Below the pieces are notes generated by a model. That model made no database searches, was not told the DNA's origin, and worked only from the letters and a program-made list of their open reading frames with translations. The position numbers and the translations under genes are program-made. Shown here in pieces: positions 37,030 to 45,485 of a stretch of 64,000 nt of DNA; position 1 is the first letter of the stretch, and each line of letters opens with the position of its first letter. The DNA is from Solirubrobacter soli DSM 22325 (lineage in GTDB: Bacteria > Actinomycetota > Thermoleophilia > Solirubrobacterales > Solirubrobacteraceae): positions 186,001 through 250,000 of the forward strand of contig NZ_KE384071.1 in the NCBI RefSeq assembly GCF_000423665.1. Reading direction: 5' to 3'.

Positions 37030-37922
37030 GCCGCGAGCCTCCGGCGCGACTCCACCAGCAGCGCGCGGGTCACGCGCCGCCCGCCGATCCGTTCCGTGAC
37101 GCTCGCTTCGACGCGCGCGCCGCGCGGCACCTTCAGCTCGGCGTCGTCGAGGAGGACGATCTCGCGCGTGGTCTCGTCGTCGCCGACCTCCACCCGCCCG
37201 AACGCGGGTAGCAACCCGGCGGCCAGGCGTGAGTCCCGCCGGGCGACGACCTCGCCGAGCGGGCCGTGCTCGACGACCTTGCCCGCGTCGAGCAGCGCGA
37301 CCGAGTCGCAGACTCGGCGGACGACGTCCAGCTCGTGCGTGATCAGCAGAACCGTGAGGCCCAGCTCGGCGTTGATCGCCCGCAGCAGATCGAGCACCGA
37401 GCTCGTCGTCTCGGCGTCGAGCGCGGACGTCGCCTCGTCGGAAAGCAGGATCGAGGGCTCGCTCGCCAGCGCGCGGGCGATGCCCACCCGCTGTTTCTGG
37501 CCGCCGGAGAGTTGCGCGGGGTGCGAGGACGCGCGGTCGGCGAGCCCGACCAGGTCGAGCAGCTCCAGCGCGCGGCGCCGGCGCTCGGCACGGTCCACGC
37601 CCGCGATCTCCAACGGCAGCGCGACGTTCTCGGCCGCCGTCCGCGAGCTCAGGAGGTTGAACTGCTGGAAGATCATCCCGATCCGGCGGCGCGTGGCGCG
37701 CAGCTCGGCGCCGCGCATGGTCGTCACGTCGCGGCCGTCGATCAGGACTCGGCCGGAGGTCGGTTCCTCCAACCGGTTGATGCAGCGGATCAGCGTGCTC
37801 TTGCCGGTTCCGCTGCGGCCGATGACGCCGACGATCTCGCCCTCAGGGACGGTCAGGTCGACGCCATCGAGCGCGGTGACACCGTTCGGGAAGACCTTTC
37901 TCAACTGCCGGATCTCGAGCAT
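37026..37922 (-). CDS. metN: MetN methionine ABC transporter ATPase
   Basis: A 298-residue ATPase with Walker A GRSGTGKST, MIFQQFNLLSSRTAAENVALPLE (typical MetN), signature LSGGQKQR, LLSDEATSALD and ITHELDVV. After residue about 220 the tail is roughly 75 residues, shorter than the usual C-terminal NIL regulatory domain, so methionine trans-inhibition may be altered. First gene of metNIQ; a CTAAATC/GATTTAG inverted repeat lies 25 bases upstream of the ATG. Confidence 0.94.
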   Translation of the reverse strand: MLEIRQLRKVFPNGVTALDGVDLTVPEGEIVGVIGRSGTGKSTLIRCINRLEEPTSGRVLIDGRDVTTMRGAELRATRRRIGMIFQQFNLLSSRTAAENVALPLEIAGVDRAERRRRALELLDLVGLADRASSHPAQLSGGQKQRVGIARALASEPSILLSDEATSALDAETTSSVLDLLRAINAELGLTVLLITHELDVVRRVCDSVALLDAGKVVEHGPLGEVVARRDSRLAAGLLPAFGRVEVGDDETTREIVLLDDAELKVPRGARVEASVTERIGGRRVTRALLVESRRRLAA

Positions 37923-37946
37923 CGAGCCCGGCAGGATAGAAAGGCA

Positions 37947-37966
37947 CTAAATCAGATTGGATTTAG
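37947..37966 (-). promoter_or_regulatory. Operator-like inverted repeat upstream of metN
   Basis: CTAAATC (37947-37953), six bases, GATTTAG (37960-37966), perfect 7-base arms. The core AAATC...GATTT resembles the AATCCC...GGGATT operators of the sulfate operon, so one regulator, probably the adjacent Rrf2 protein, may act at both. Confidence 0.6.
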
Positions 37967-37971
37967 ACCTA

Positions 37972-39234
37972 TTAACCCGCGGCGGCCTTGATCGTCTTGT
38001 CGAACTTCAGGTTGCCGTTGGCGATCGAGTAGACGCCGTAGTCGGTCAGCGACGTGTCGCCGTTGGCGTCGATCGAGTACGTCCCGAGCACCGACTTGCG
38101 GTCCTTGGTGTTGAACAGCGCCTTGAGGATGTCGGCCTTGTCGCCGGTCCCGGAGCGCTTGATCGCGTCCAGGGCGAGCTCCATCGCCTCATACCCATAG
38201 ATCGCGTACGGGTCCGGGTTCTGCTCGCCGAACTTCTCGGTGTAGGACTTGAAGAACTCCTGGCCGGCGGGCGGATACTCGGTCGGGTCCAGCGTCGCGA
38301 TCGTGACCTTGGTGCGGTTGGCGACCTCGGTCGGGAGGCCGTCCTTCGTGCTGGCGAAGGTGGTGTCGGCGACGCCGTCCGGCCCGTAGAGCTTCGCCTT
38401 GGGCAGGGCCGCGGCGAAGTCCTTGAACACCTGTACCGCGTTGTTGGCGGTGATGCCGGCGAAGACCATGCAGTCGTCGTTGGCGGCCTTGGCGTTCTGT
38501 GCCAGCGAGCGATAGTTGGGCGCGTTCTTGTCGATCGCCTCGTTGGAGGAGATGGTGAGGCCTTGGGCCTTTGCCGAGGACTCGATGTTGCTCGCGAGGC
38601 CTGCGCCGTAGACCTCCTTGTCGTTGAGCAGCTGCACCTTGGTGCAGCCGTCCTGCTTCATCAGCGTCGCCAGGGCGGCGCCTTGGATCGTGTCCTTCGG
38701 GACGATGCGGACGTACGTCCGCTTCCCCGTCGGGTAGTACTTGTCCGGCTCTCCCGGGGTCGCGCCCGGGTCGTTCGTGGTCAGGCCGACCGCGGTGTTC
38801 GACGGGCTGATCTGCGGGATGCCGGCCTCGTTGAGGATCGGGATCGACACCGCGCTCGCACCCGAGTTGAACTCGCCGAGGTACAGCGCGGTGGACTTGT
38901 CCTGCGCCGCCTTGCGCGCGTTGGCCGAGGTCTGCTCAGGGGTCCAGGTGCCGGCCTGGGCGGTCGAGTCGTCCAGCGGGTCGTACTTGACCAGGAAGTT
39001 CCCGGCCTTCCCGCCGGCCTGCTCGAGCGCGAGCTTCGCGCCGTTGACCGCGGCTTCGGACGGCGCGCGCCCAGCACCTTGCAGCGGGTACGACGAGTAG
39101 ATCGTCAGCGTCTTCGGCGCCGGTGTTCCGGACGACGATGCCTTGGTGCTCGAGCTGTCGCTACCACAGGCGGCGACGCCGATTCCGAGCACGGCGACGA
39201 GGCAGCCGGAGGCCGCCATGGAACGTGATTGCAT
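37972..39234 (-). CDS. Orphan branched-chain amino-acid-type binding lipoprotein
   Basis: A 420-residue type I periplasmic binding protein (LivJ/Leu-Ile-Val-binding-like). Signal with lipobox GVAACGS; LTIYSSYPLQGAGRAPSEA and GEFNSGASAVSIPILNEAGIPQISPSNT are family signatures. No liv permease or ATPase gene is adjacent, so it must use a transporter encoded elsewhere or act as a sensor. ATG 39234 has GGAGGGGG eight bases upstream; an in-frame ATG 33 bases earlier lacks a ribosome site. Confidence 0.92.
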   Translation of the reverse strand: MQSRSMAASGCLVAVLGIGVAACGSDSSSTKASSSGTPAPKTLTIYSSYPLQGAGRAPSEAAVNGAKLALEQAGGKAGNFLVKYDPLDDSTAQAGTWTPEQTSANARKAAQDKSTALYLGEFNSGASAVSIPILNEAGIPQISPSNTAVGLTTNDPGATPGEPDKYYPTGKRTYVRIVPKDTIQGAALATLMKQDGCTKVQLLNDKEVYGAGLASNIESSAKAQGLTISSNEAIDKNAPNYRSLAQNAKAANDDCMVFAGITANNAVQVFKDFAAALPKAKLYGPDGVADTTFASTKDGLPTEVANRTKVTIATLDPTEYPPAGQEFFKSYTEKFGEQNPDPYAIYGYEAMELALDAIKRSGTGDKADILKALFNTKDRKSVLGTYSIDANGDTSLTDYGVYSIANGNLKFDKTIKAAAG

Positions 39235-39316
39235 GAAACCCCCTCCAGAAGGGATTGTTCGATGCAATCGTCGCCAGCGTGCCTTGCGATCCGATGAGGG
39301 AACTGTTGTGGCTGCG

Positions 39317-39862
39317 TTAGCCCGCGTTCCAGCGATCGAACACGCGGTACTCGTGCTCGAAGCCGAGCTCGGACAGCGTCGCGGTGTCGAGCTTGAAGTC
39401 GGCGCCGTGCTGCGGCGGCAGGTTCAGCCAGCGTGCGCCGAGGATCCGCAGGATGTGGCCGTGGGCGAACAGCGCGACGTCGCCACCCGCGGCCAGCGCG
39501 CGGGCGATCACGCGGTCCACCCGCTCCGCCGCCTGTGCGAGCGTCTCGCCACCCGGGTCCTGCCACACGGTCCAGCCGGGACGCTGCTCACGGATCTCCA
39601 CCGTCGTGCGACCTTCATATGGCCCGTAATCGAGCTCGACGAGGTCCGGCTCGAGCACGGGCTCGTACCCGGCGAGCCGCGCGGTCTCGACCGCCCGCTG
39701 CCGCGGCGAGGCGAGCACGAGCGCGAACTCACGGCCGGCGAGGCGGGCGCGCAGGGTGCGCGCGGCATCGCGGCCGCGCTCCGTGAGGGGGATGTCCGTC
39801 GTCGACGTGTGGCGCCCGGACGCGCTCCACTCCGTCTCGCCGTGACGGGCGAGGACGATCAC
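39317..39862 (-). CDS. Histidine phosphatase (phosphoglycerate-mutase-like)
   Basis: A 181-residue enzyme: catalytic His in LARHGETEWS (RHG motif), Arg in ASPRQRAVETA, Glu in LDYGPYEGRT, second His in LFAHGHILR. The fold and motifs fit the branch 1 histidine phosphatases; GDVALFAHGHILRILGARWLNL is near the sugar-phosphatase/CobC-like group. Substrate cannot be told. GTG start overlaps the M14 peptidase stop (GTGA), so the two are co-translated. Confidence 0.92.
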   Translation of the reverse strand: MIVLARHGETEWSASGRHTSTTDIPLTERGRDAARTLRARLAGREFALVLASPRQRAVETARLAGYEPVLEPDLVELDYGPYEGRTTVEIREQRPGWTVWQDPGGETLAQAAERVDRVIARALAAGGDVALFAHGHILRILGARWLNLPPQHGADFKLDTATLSELGFEHEYRVFDRWNAG

Positions 39863-40503
39863 GTGAACCTCCTCGCCAGCGCGATCACCGCGTCCGCGTG
39901 CCGCTTCGCCGGCGCGCGGCCCGCTTTGAGCTCGACCACGAACGCGCTGCCGTCGTGCAGGAGGCGGTTCTGCCAGCCGATCGCCGTGCCGCGATAGGCC
40001 GGCAGCGAGCGCAGCGGCAGGCCGGTGCGGCGGGCGTACTCACGTTGGATCGCCGGGTCGGCGCCCGGTGCGCGCACGGTGATGCCGAGGTGCTGGTGGT
40101 AGTAGATCCCGAGCTGCGGGCGCACGCGGCGGACGAGCCGCATCAGCGCCTTCGTCTCAGGCTCGGACCCCGCCTTCGGGCCGGGGTAGTAGGTCCCGCG
40201 CGCACCGCCGCGCCAGCGCCAGGGGAAGTTGCGGTTCAGGTCGACGCCGCGGGCGTTCTGCCGCGTGTCCGCCGCGCGCCCGTCGGGGTTGCCCGTGCGC
40301 ACGAGCCAGAACGTCACGCCCTCCACCTCCGCGGACCGCAATCGCGCCACGATCGCCTCACCCGCGGGCTCGTTGCCGTGCACGTCCCCGACCACCAACA
40401 CGTTCACCGCCGCCCCTTCCTCACCCACCCGCGTGACCCGCAACTCGCGCCCCTCCACGGAGTGCCCGATGACCATCGTGGCGAGCGCGGCGGCGACCAG
40501 CAC
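39859..40503 (-). CDS. M14-family zinc carboxypeptidase (MpaA-like)
   Basis: A 214-residue protein. Zinc ligands are in GDVHGNEPAGE (H-x-x-E) and YHQHL; DLNRNFPWRW supplies the substrate-binding Asn/Arg; the general-base Glu is in FVVELKAG. The compact size and NPDGRAADTRQNARGVDLNRNFP resemble the murein tripeptide amidase MpaA. An N-terminal hydrophobic stretch (MLVAAALATMVIG) may be a signal anchor. GTG 40503 is five bases from a palindromic repeat that fills the gap to the divergent oxidase gene, leaving no separate room for a promoter. Confidence 0.88.
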   Translation of the reverse strand: MLVAAALATMVIGHSVEGRELRVTRVGEEGAAVNVLVVGDVHGNEPAGEAIVARLRSAEVEGVTFWLVRTGNPDGRAADTRQNARGVDLNRNFPWRWRGGARGTYYPGPKAGSEPETKALMRLVRRVRPQLGIYYHQHLGITVRAPGADPAIQREYARRTGLPLRSLPAYRGTAIGWQNRLLHDGSAFVVELKAGRAPAKRHADAVIALARRFT

Positions 40504-40508
40504 CCACG

Positions 40509-40539
40509 CAACATAAAGGGGCCAGGCCCCTTTATGTTG
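40509..40539. repeat. Palindromic repeat copy B, between divergent genes
   Basis: Perfect 15-base arms (CAACATAAAGGGGCC at 40509-40523, GGCCCCTTTATGTTG at 40525-40539) around one central A. The core is the same as at 24383-24411, but two outer bases differ symmetrically (ACATAAA in place of ACCTAAA), so the palindrome has been kept by paired change. It occupies nearly all of the 41 bases between two divergent GTG starts. Confidence 0.85.
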
Positions 40540-40544
40540 GGTGC

Positions 40545-41630
40545 GTGCGGGTGGTGATCGTGGGTGCGGGGGTCTTCGGCGCGTCGCTGGCGTGGACGCT
40601 GGCCGGGCGGGGGGACGAGGTGGTGCTCGTCGATCAGTTCGAGCCCGGCGATCGGCGGGCGACGTCGGGCGGGGAGACGCGGCTGATCCGCTGCGGGCAT
40701 GGCGCGGAGACCGACTACACGGCGATGGCGCGGCGCGCGTGGGCGCTCTGGCGTGAGCTGGACGCCGACGTCCTCACCGAGACCGGCGTGTGCTGGTTCT
40801 CGCACGCGGACGACGACTGGGTGGCGGAGTCCGAGGCGAGCTTGCGCGAGCTCGGCATCCCGGCCGAGCGGTGGTCGGTCGACGACGCGGCCAAGCGGTT
40901 CCCGAGCCTGAGCGTCGACGACCTGTCGTGGGTGCTGTACGAGCCCGAGGCGGGCGTGCTGCAGGCGCAGAAGGCGGTGCGGGCGCTGGTCGCCCAGGCG
41001 CAGGCCCGCGGCGCGGAACTCGTCCGCGGCCGTGCGAAGCCCCATGGCGACGCCGTCCTGGTCGACGGCGCGGCGTTGGAAGGCGACCGCGTCGTGTGGA
41101 GCTGCGGCGGGTGGCTGTCATCGCTCTTCCCCGACGTGGTCGAGGTCCGCGTGGCGCTGCAGGAGCTGTTCTTCTTCGCCGGCGGGCCGGCCTGGCGCGA
41201 CGTGCCGTCCTGGATCGACCCGGGGCACAACATGTACGGCACGCCCGACCTGCACGGGCACGGCGTGAAGGTCGCCTGCGACGACACCGGCCCGGCGCTG
41301 GACCCGGACGCCGAGCTCCCGCCGGCGAGCGAGACGGGCGAGAAGCGGGCGCGCGACTACCTCGCCGCCCGCTTCCCGGCGCTCGCGGACGCGCCGTTGG
41401 CCGGGAGCACGACGTGCCGCTACGAGCTCTCCGCCGACACCCACTTCATCGTCGCGCCGCACCCCGACCACGCGTCCGTGTGGCTCGTCGGCGGCGGGTC
41501 GGGCCGCGGCTTCAAGCACGGCCCGGCGCTGGCGGAGCGGATCGTCGCGGACTGGGACGGCAAGGCGGCGCTGCCGGCCCACTTCGGCCTCGCCGGGCGC
41601 TCGCTCAGGGGCGCGGGCTGGCGGTTCTGA
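40545..41630 (+). CDS. FAD-dependent amine oxidase (sarcosine-oxidase-like, DAO family)
   Basis: A 361-residue flavoenzyme. The FAD Rossmann motif GAGVFGASLAWTLA is at residues 7-20, then SGGETRLIRCGHG. Near the C-terminus are TTCRYELSADTHFIVAPHP, where Cys matches the covalent flavin-binding Cys of monomeric sarcosine oxidase, and GGGSGRGFKHGPALAE, the family's C-terminal FAD motif. It probably oxidises an N-methyl amino acid or similar amine; substrate unproven. GTG start lies five bases after the palindrome, with no ribosome site. The end overlaps the convergent methyltransferase by 26 bases. Confidence 0.9.
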   Translation: MRVVIVGAGVFGASLAWTLAGRGDEVVLVDQFEPGDRRATSGGETRLIRCGHGAETDYTAMARRAWALWRELDADVLTETGVCWFSHADDDWVAESEASLRELGIPAERWSVDDAAKRFPSLSVDDLSWVLYEPEAGVLQAQKAVRALVAQAQARGAELVRGRAKPHGDAVLVDGAALEGDRVVWSCGGWLSSLFPDVVEVRVALQELFFFAGGPAWRDVPSWIDPGHNMYGTPDLHGHGVKVACDDTGPALDPDAELPPASETGEKRARDYLAARFPALADAPLAGSTTCRYELSADTHFIVAPHPDHASVWLVGGGSGRGFKHGPALAERIVADWDGKAALPAHFGLAGRSLRGAGWRF

Positions 41631-42201
41631 CGGCCACGAACCACGGGCCGTCGTGCAGCACCTCGCCGCCGCCGAGCTCCTCCGCGAGCCCGGCGCCGGT
41701 GAACCAGCGCTTGTAGACCGCGTGTGTCGAGCCGTCGTCGAGCACCCGCTCCTGCCACGCCTCGGGCCGGCCGTCGGGCCGCAGCGCGGAGTCGACGATC
41801 ACGAGCTCGTCACGCGGCAGCGCGTTCAGCGCCTCACGCTGGTCGGCATCGAGATGCCCGTAGAAGTGCGACGAGAAGATCCGCGTGTAGCCCGGCCGCG
41901 GCGCCAGCGCGTCGCCGACCTCGAACGTCGCGTCCTTGCAGCGCGCGCCCGCGATCTCGATCATCGCCGCGCTCTGGTCGACGCCGTGCACCTCGCCCGG
42001 GAGATGGCGGGTGATGAAGCCGGTCCCGCACGCGAGGTCGAGCGTCCGCGCCGGCGGCAGCGCCAGCAGCACGTCGATCAACGCGGACACGTCCTGGTAC
42101 CAGCCCGGCCGGTCGCGCTGCTCGAAGAGCCCCGCCCCGAGCCACCAATCGTCGTATTCCGCCGCCCGCTTCTCGTAGTACGCCCGCATCGCCGCATTCA
42201 T
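41605..42201 (-). CDS. SAM-dependent methyltransferase
   Basis: A 198-residue class I methyltransferase. Motif I LDLACGTGFITRHL binds SAM; HGVDQSAAMIEIA is the acidic loop after beta 2; VGDALAPRPGYTRIFSSHFYGHL holds motif III/IV. MRAYYEKRAAEYDDWWLG near the N-terminus is typical of small-molecule methyltransferases. I use ATG 42201; GTG 42204 directly before it is equivalent. Substrate unknown. It is convergent with the oxidase and divergent from the HAD phosphatase. Confidence 0.9.
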   Translation of the reverse strand: MNAAMRAYYEKRAAEYDDWWLGAGLFEQRDRPGWYQDVSALIDVLLALPPARTLDLACGTGFITRHLPGEVHGVDQSAAMIEIAGARCKDATFEVGDALAPRPGYTRIFSSHFYGHLDADQREALNALPRDELVIVDSALRPDGRPEAWQERVLDDGSTHAVYKRWFTGAGLAEELGGGEVLHDGPWFVAVRTASPRP

Positions 42202-42224
42202 CACCCGCTAGCGTGGCAGGAACG

Positions 42225-42887
42225 ATGCCCGCGTTGATCTTCGACCTCGACGGAACGCTCATCGACACCGTCTACGCCCACGTGTTCTCCTGGCAGAAGG
42301 CGTTCCTGGAAGCCGACATGTCGATCGACGGCTGGCGCATCCACCGCAAGATCGGGATGAGCGGCGGCCTGTTCACCCGCGCGGTCAGCCGCGAGATCGG
42401 TCACGACCTCTCGGACGAGCAGGCGCGCGACCTCCAGGCCGTCCACGACCGCCTGTTCCGCGAGATGCTCCCGGCCGACGAACGCCGCCCGCTGCCGGGC
42501 GCGAAGGAGATCCTCGTCGAGTTGCGCAACCGCGGCGTCACCCACGGCATCGCCACCTCGGGCAGCCGGCCCGGCATCGACGCGAGCCTCGCCGCGCTCG
42601 AGGTGCCGGACGACATGGTCGTCGTCCAGCGCGGCGACGTCGCCCGCGCCAAGCCCGAGCCAGACCTGTTCCTCGAGTGCGCGCGGCGACTGAACGTCGA
42701 GCCCGAGGACTGCTACGTGATCGGCGACGCCGTGTGGGACCTGCTGGCCGCCCGCCGCGCGCGGATGCTGAGCATCGGCCTGCTCTCAGGCGGCTACGGC
42801 GCCGACGAGTTGCAGGGCGCGGGCGCGTACCGCGTCTACCGCGACGCCGCCGAGCTTCAGAGCTCGCTCGACGAACTCGGCGTCTAG
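42225..42887 (+). CDS. HAD-superfamily phosphatase (beta-phosphoglucomutase-like)
   Basis: A 220-residue HAD hydrolase: motif I FDLDGTLIDT, motif II TSGS, motif III Lys in ARAKPEPD, motif IV VIGDAVWDL. A helical cap follows motif I (about 15-80), placing it in subfamily IA with phosphoglycolate phosphatase and beta-phosphoglucomutase-like enzymes. ATG 42225 follows GGCAGGA; a GTG at 42213 is less likely. TAGCGT (42209-42214) could be the -10 of a near-leaderless transcript. Confidence 0.92.
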   Translation: MPALIFDLDGTLIDTVYAHVFSWQKAFLEADMSIDGWRIHRKIGMSGGLFTRAVSREIGHDLSDEQARDLQAVHDRLFREMLPADERRPLPGAKEILVELRNRGVTHGIATSGSRPGIDASLAALEVPDDMVVVQRGDVARAKPEPDLFLECARRLNVEPEDCYVIGDAVWDLLAARRARMLSIGLLSGGYGADELQGAGAYRVYRDAAELQSSLDELGV

Positions 42888-43030
42888 GGGCCCGCCGAAG
42901 CGTCCCGGCACACCTGCTGCAGCACATCCGCAGCGCCTCGCGCCACCCGCGCTGCTCACGGCCCAGAGGGCCGCATCGCGAGCGCGTGCGTCACGTGTCA
43001 CTGGCGGCTGCACCACATCAGGCGGGCCGA

Positions 43031-44905
43031 TCACGCTTCGGCGAACCCCTGCCCCGCACAAAGGAGCGCGATCCGCATCGAGCTCTCGCCGCCTGACCCC
43101 TTCGTCGGGCCGATCCCCCGGTTCAGGCCGTCGCCGGACGAGACGAGCGTCGTGGTCTGCGTCGTGAGATCGCGGAGGAAGATCCCGCGCGCCGGGTTGC
43201 ACTTGGCGGGCGAGAGGTTGTAGGCGTCGGAGGTGAACGCGACGCGCGTGCCGTCGGCGCTCAATGATGGGTGCGAGGAGCCGCCGAAGGCCGGCGCGCC
43301 GGCGACGCCCGAGGCGCGTGAGGCGAGCACGGTCGTGCCCGCGTCCAGGTCGCGCACGTAGACGCCGGTGTCGTCCTCTCCCGCGCCGCGGGCCGTGAAC
43401 GCGACCCGCGTCCCGTCGTCGGAGAGCGACGGCTCGGCGGCCGAGGACGACGCGGCCGGGGGCGCGACGACGGTGTCGGCGCCCGACGCCGTGTCGTGGA
43501 CGATCACGCGGGGCCCGCGCGTGAACGCGACCCGGCTGCCGCCGCGGCTCACGACCGGGTCCCACGCGTCCCCGGAGGACACGCGCGTCGTCACCCCCGC
43601 CGCCAGGTCGCGCAGGAACACGCCGTCGACGGCCGTGAACGCGAGATAGCGGCCGTCCGGCGAGAGCGCGGGCTCGTAGATATCGCCCGCGCCCGCCGGC
43701 GGCACCACCCGCGTCGCGCGCCCACGGCGCAGGTCCGCCACCCACACGTCGAGCGCCCCGCGCGACGACTCCGACGTCTCGTACGCGACCGTCCGCCCGT
43801 CCGCCGACAGCGACGGGTTGTACGCGGAGTGGTGGTCGCGCGAGAAGTCGATGCCGAGCGACGCGAGCTGGGACCGCCCGGTCTTCGTGTCGGTCACGTA
43901 GACGCGCATCTGGCCGTAGCGCTTGGCGAAGTTCAGGTTGCCCTCCGCCGACTCGAACGCGACGTAGCGCCCGTCCCCCGACACGGCCGGGTTGTAGGCC
44001 GAGCGCGGGGTGCGCCGCTCGGCCGACCGCAGCGCGGCGACGGCGCCGAGCGCACCGGTGGCGACGCTGATCTCCCCGCGCGCCTTGGCCGTGGCCAGCT
44101 TCGCGTCGTAGGACTCGTACGCGACGTGCTCGCCGTCGGCCGCGAGCACGGCGTTGTTGGAGTAGTTGGAGGCGGTGGCGATCGAGCCGCGCGGCTGCTT
44201 GAGCGGCGGCGGGCCGTTGTAGCGCGTCTGCTGCAGCCAGCGCGGGACCTGGCGGAGCTGGCGGGCGAGCAGCCGTCGTGCCTGCGATGGCGGGATCGCC
44301 CGCCCGCGGACGCCGCGCTGCACCATGTCGCGCAACGTCTGCTCGGCGGCGCCCTGCGCGTGCGCTCGCGACTTGCCGTTCAGGCGGCAGATCATCAGCG
44401 GCGAGAGCTCCGAGCGCCGCAGGTAGCGGAACCGCGTCGTCGAGGTGCCGAAGATGGCCGGCGCGGCGTCCGGGATCGCGTCCTGGTGCAGCGAGTGGAA
44501 GAAGATGTGCTGCGAGAGGTGGCCCTGCGTCAAGGTCCGCAGCGCCCTGGACTCGAGCAGCGCCATCCGCCCCGGCTCGTGCAGCTTGCCCTGCCAGGGC
44601 TTCACCAGCTCGCGCGCGAGGTCTTGCGCCTCCCAGCCGTGCAGCGCGGCCAGCCCGGCGAGGTTGCGCGTGTCGTCGCGCAGCCAGCGCCACACGTCCC
44701 CGCGCGTCACGCCCAGGAGCGAGTAGAGCCGCGTCTCGTCGTAGGGCAGCCAGTGCTGCATCACCCACGTCTCGTTCGGCAGCCAGTGGGGCGGCGAGCC
44801 CGGCGGCGCCTCGGAGTCCAGCGACTGCGTCTGCGGCTTGGCGCCCTGCGCGTACGCCGTCGGGGCCATCAACAACGCGACCAGCAACGCCAACGCCACC
44901 CTCAT
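43031..44905 (-). CDS. Secreted WD40/PD40-like beta-propeller protein
   Basis: A 624-residue protein with signal peptide (1-19, ending TAYAQ). Residues 35-235 form a helical, Arg-rich domain I do not recognise, with SQHIFFHSLHQD and RYLRRSELSPLMICRLNG. From about 250 to 600 there are six or seven TolB/PD40-type repeats, each with a S-x-DG-x-x-VAF/E-S core (VSGDGRYVAFES, LSADGRTVAYET, LSPDGRYLAFTA, LSDDGTRVAFTA, LSADGTRVAFTS). Such propellers usually mediate binding. The last 15 residues (MRIALLCAGQGFAEA) look unrelated to the propeller. Function unknown. Confidence 0.85.
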   Translation of the reverse strand: MRVALALLVALLMAPTAYAQGAKPQTQSLDSEAPPGSPPHWLPNETWVMQHWLPYDETRLYSLLGVTRGDVWRWLRDDTRNLAGLAALHGWEAQDLARELVKPWQGKLHEPGRMALLESRALRTLTQGHLSQHIFFHSLHQDAIPDAAPAIFGTSTTRFRYLRRSELSPLMICRLNGKSRAHAQGAAEQTLRDMVQRGVRGRAIPPSQARRLLARQLRQVPRWLQQTRYNGPPPLKQPRGSIATASNYSNNAVLAADGEHVAYESYDAKLATAKARGEISVATGALGAVAALRSAERRTPRSAYNPAVSGDGRYVAFESAEGNLNFAKRYGQMRVYVTDTKTGRSQLASLGIDFSRDHHSAYNPSLSADGRTVAYETSESSRGALDVWVADLRRGRATRVVPPAGAGDIYEPALSPDGRYLAFTAVDGVFLRDLAAGVTTRVSSGDAWDPVVSRGGSRVAFTRGPRVIVHDTASGADTVVAPPAASSSAAEPSLSDDGTRVAFTARGAGEDDTGVYVRDLDAGTTVLASRASGVAGAPAFGGSSHPSLSADGTRVAFTSDAYNLSPAKCNPARGIFLRDLTTQTTTLVSSGDGLNRGIGPTKGSGGESSMRIALLCAGQGFAEA

Positions 44906-44915
44906 GGCCGCGAGC

Positions 44916-45461
44916 CTACTCCCGCAGCCGGTCGCCCAACTCCCGCGCGTCCGCGAACAGCGTCTCGCGCAGCGACCGGTTGTAGATCGCCGCCGCGGGG
45001 TGGTAGAGCGGGAACAGCCAGTCGTCGAGCAGCTGCCCGTGGACCTCGGCGATCTTCGCGTCGGGCGCGAAGTGCTTCAAAGCATGGCGCCCCAGCGGCA
45101 CCACGAAGCGCGGAGCGATCAGCTCGCGCTCGCGCTCCAGCCACGGCATGCAGTGGGCGATCTCCGCGGGCTTGGGGTCGCGGTTCTTCGGCGGGCGCGC
45201 CTTGACCACGTTGGTGATCCAGACGTCCTCCCGGACCAACCCCGCCTCGGCGAGCAGCTCGTCGAGGAGCTTGCCCGCGCGGCCGACGAACGGGCGTCCG
45301 AGCTGGTCCTCGGTCGCGCCCGGCGCCTCGCCCACGAACATGACCCGCGCCGCGGGATTCCCTTCCCCGGGAACCATCCGCGACGCGGTCATGCACGGTT
45401 CGAAGTCACAGCCCGTGTGGGCCACGATCTCGTCGCGCAGGAGCAGCAGGTCGGCGGTCAT
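44916..45461 (-). CDS. Family-4-like uracil-DNA glycosylase with altered Fe-S ligands
   Basis: A 181-residue DNA-repair enzyme that removes uracil. Motif A is GEAPGATEDQLGRPFVGRAGKLLD with catalytic Glu45; motif B is YHPAAAIYNRS. Family 4 normally holds a [4Fe-4S] cluster through C-x2-C, a Cys in N-V-V-K-C-R-P-P and a later Cys. Here the first pair is C18-x4-C23, the third is A88 (NVVKARPP) and the fourth is C104. The cluster may be lost or bound differently. The gene is preceded by the giant secreted-protein gene on the same strand and followed 10 bases later by the propeller gene. Confidence 0.9.
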   Translation of the reverse strand: MTADLLLLRDEIVAHTGCDFEPCMTASRMVPGEGNPAARVMFVGEAPGATEDQLGRPFVGRAGKLLDELLAEAGLVREDVWITNVVKARPPKNRDPKPAEIAHCMPWLERERELIAPRFVVPLGRHALKHFAPDAKIAEVHGQLLDDWLFPLYHPAAAIYNRSLRETLFADARELGDRLRE

Positions 45462-45485
45462 GGCGACCGCCGACCTTAGCCACCC

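Noticed and set aside
37972..39234. Orphan binding protein considered as part of the metNIQ operon
   Set aside because: It is a LivJ-type fold, lies upstream with its own ribosome site, and metN is preceded by its own operator-like repeat, so co-function is not supported.
42959..42973. CGGCCC-AGA-GGGCCG hairpin as a terminator between the HAD and propeller genes
   Set aside because: Only a 6-bp stem with no T-tract on either strand; such stems are frequent by chance here.
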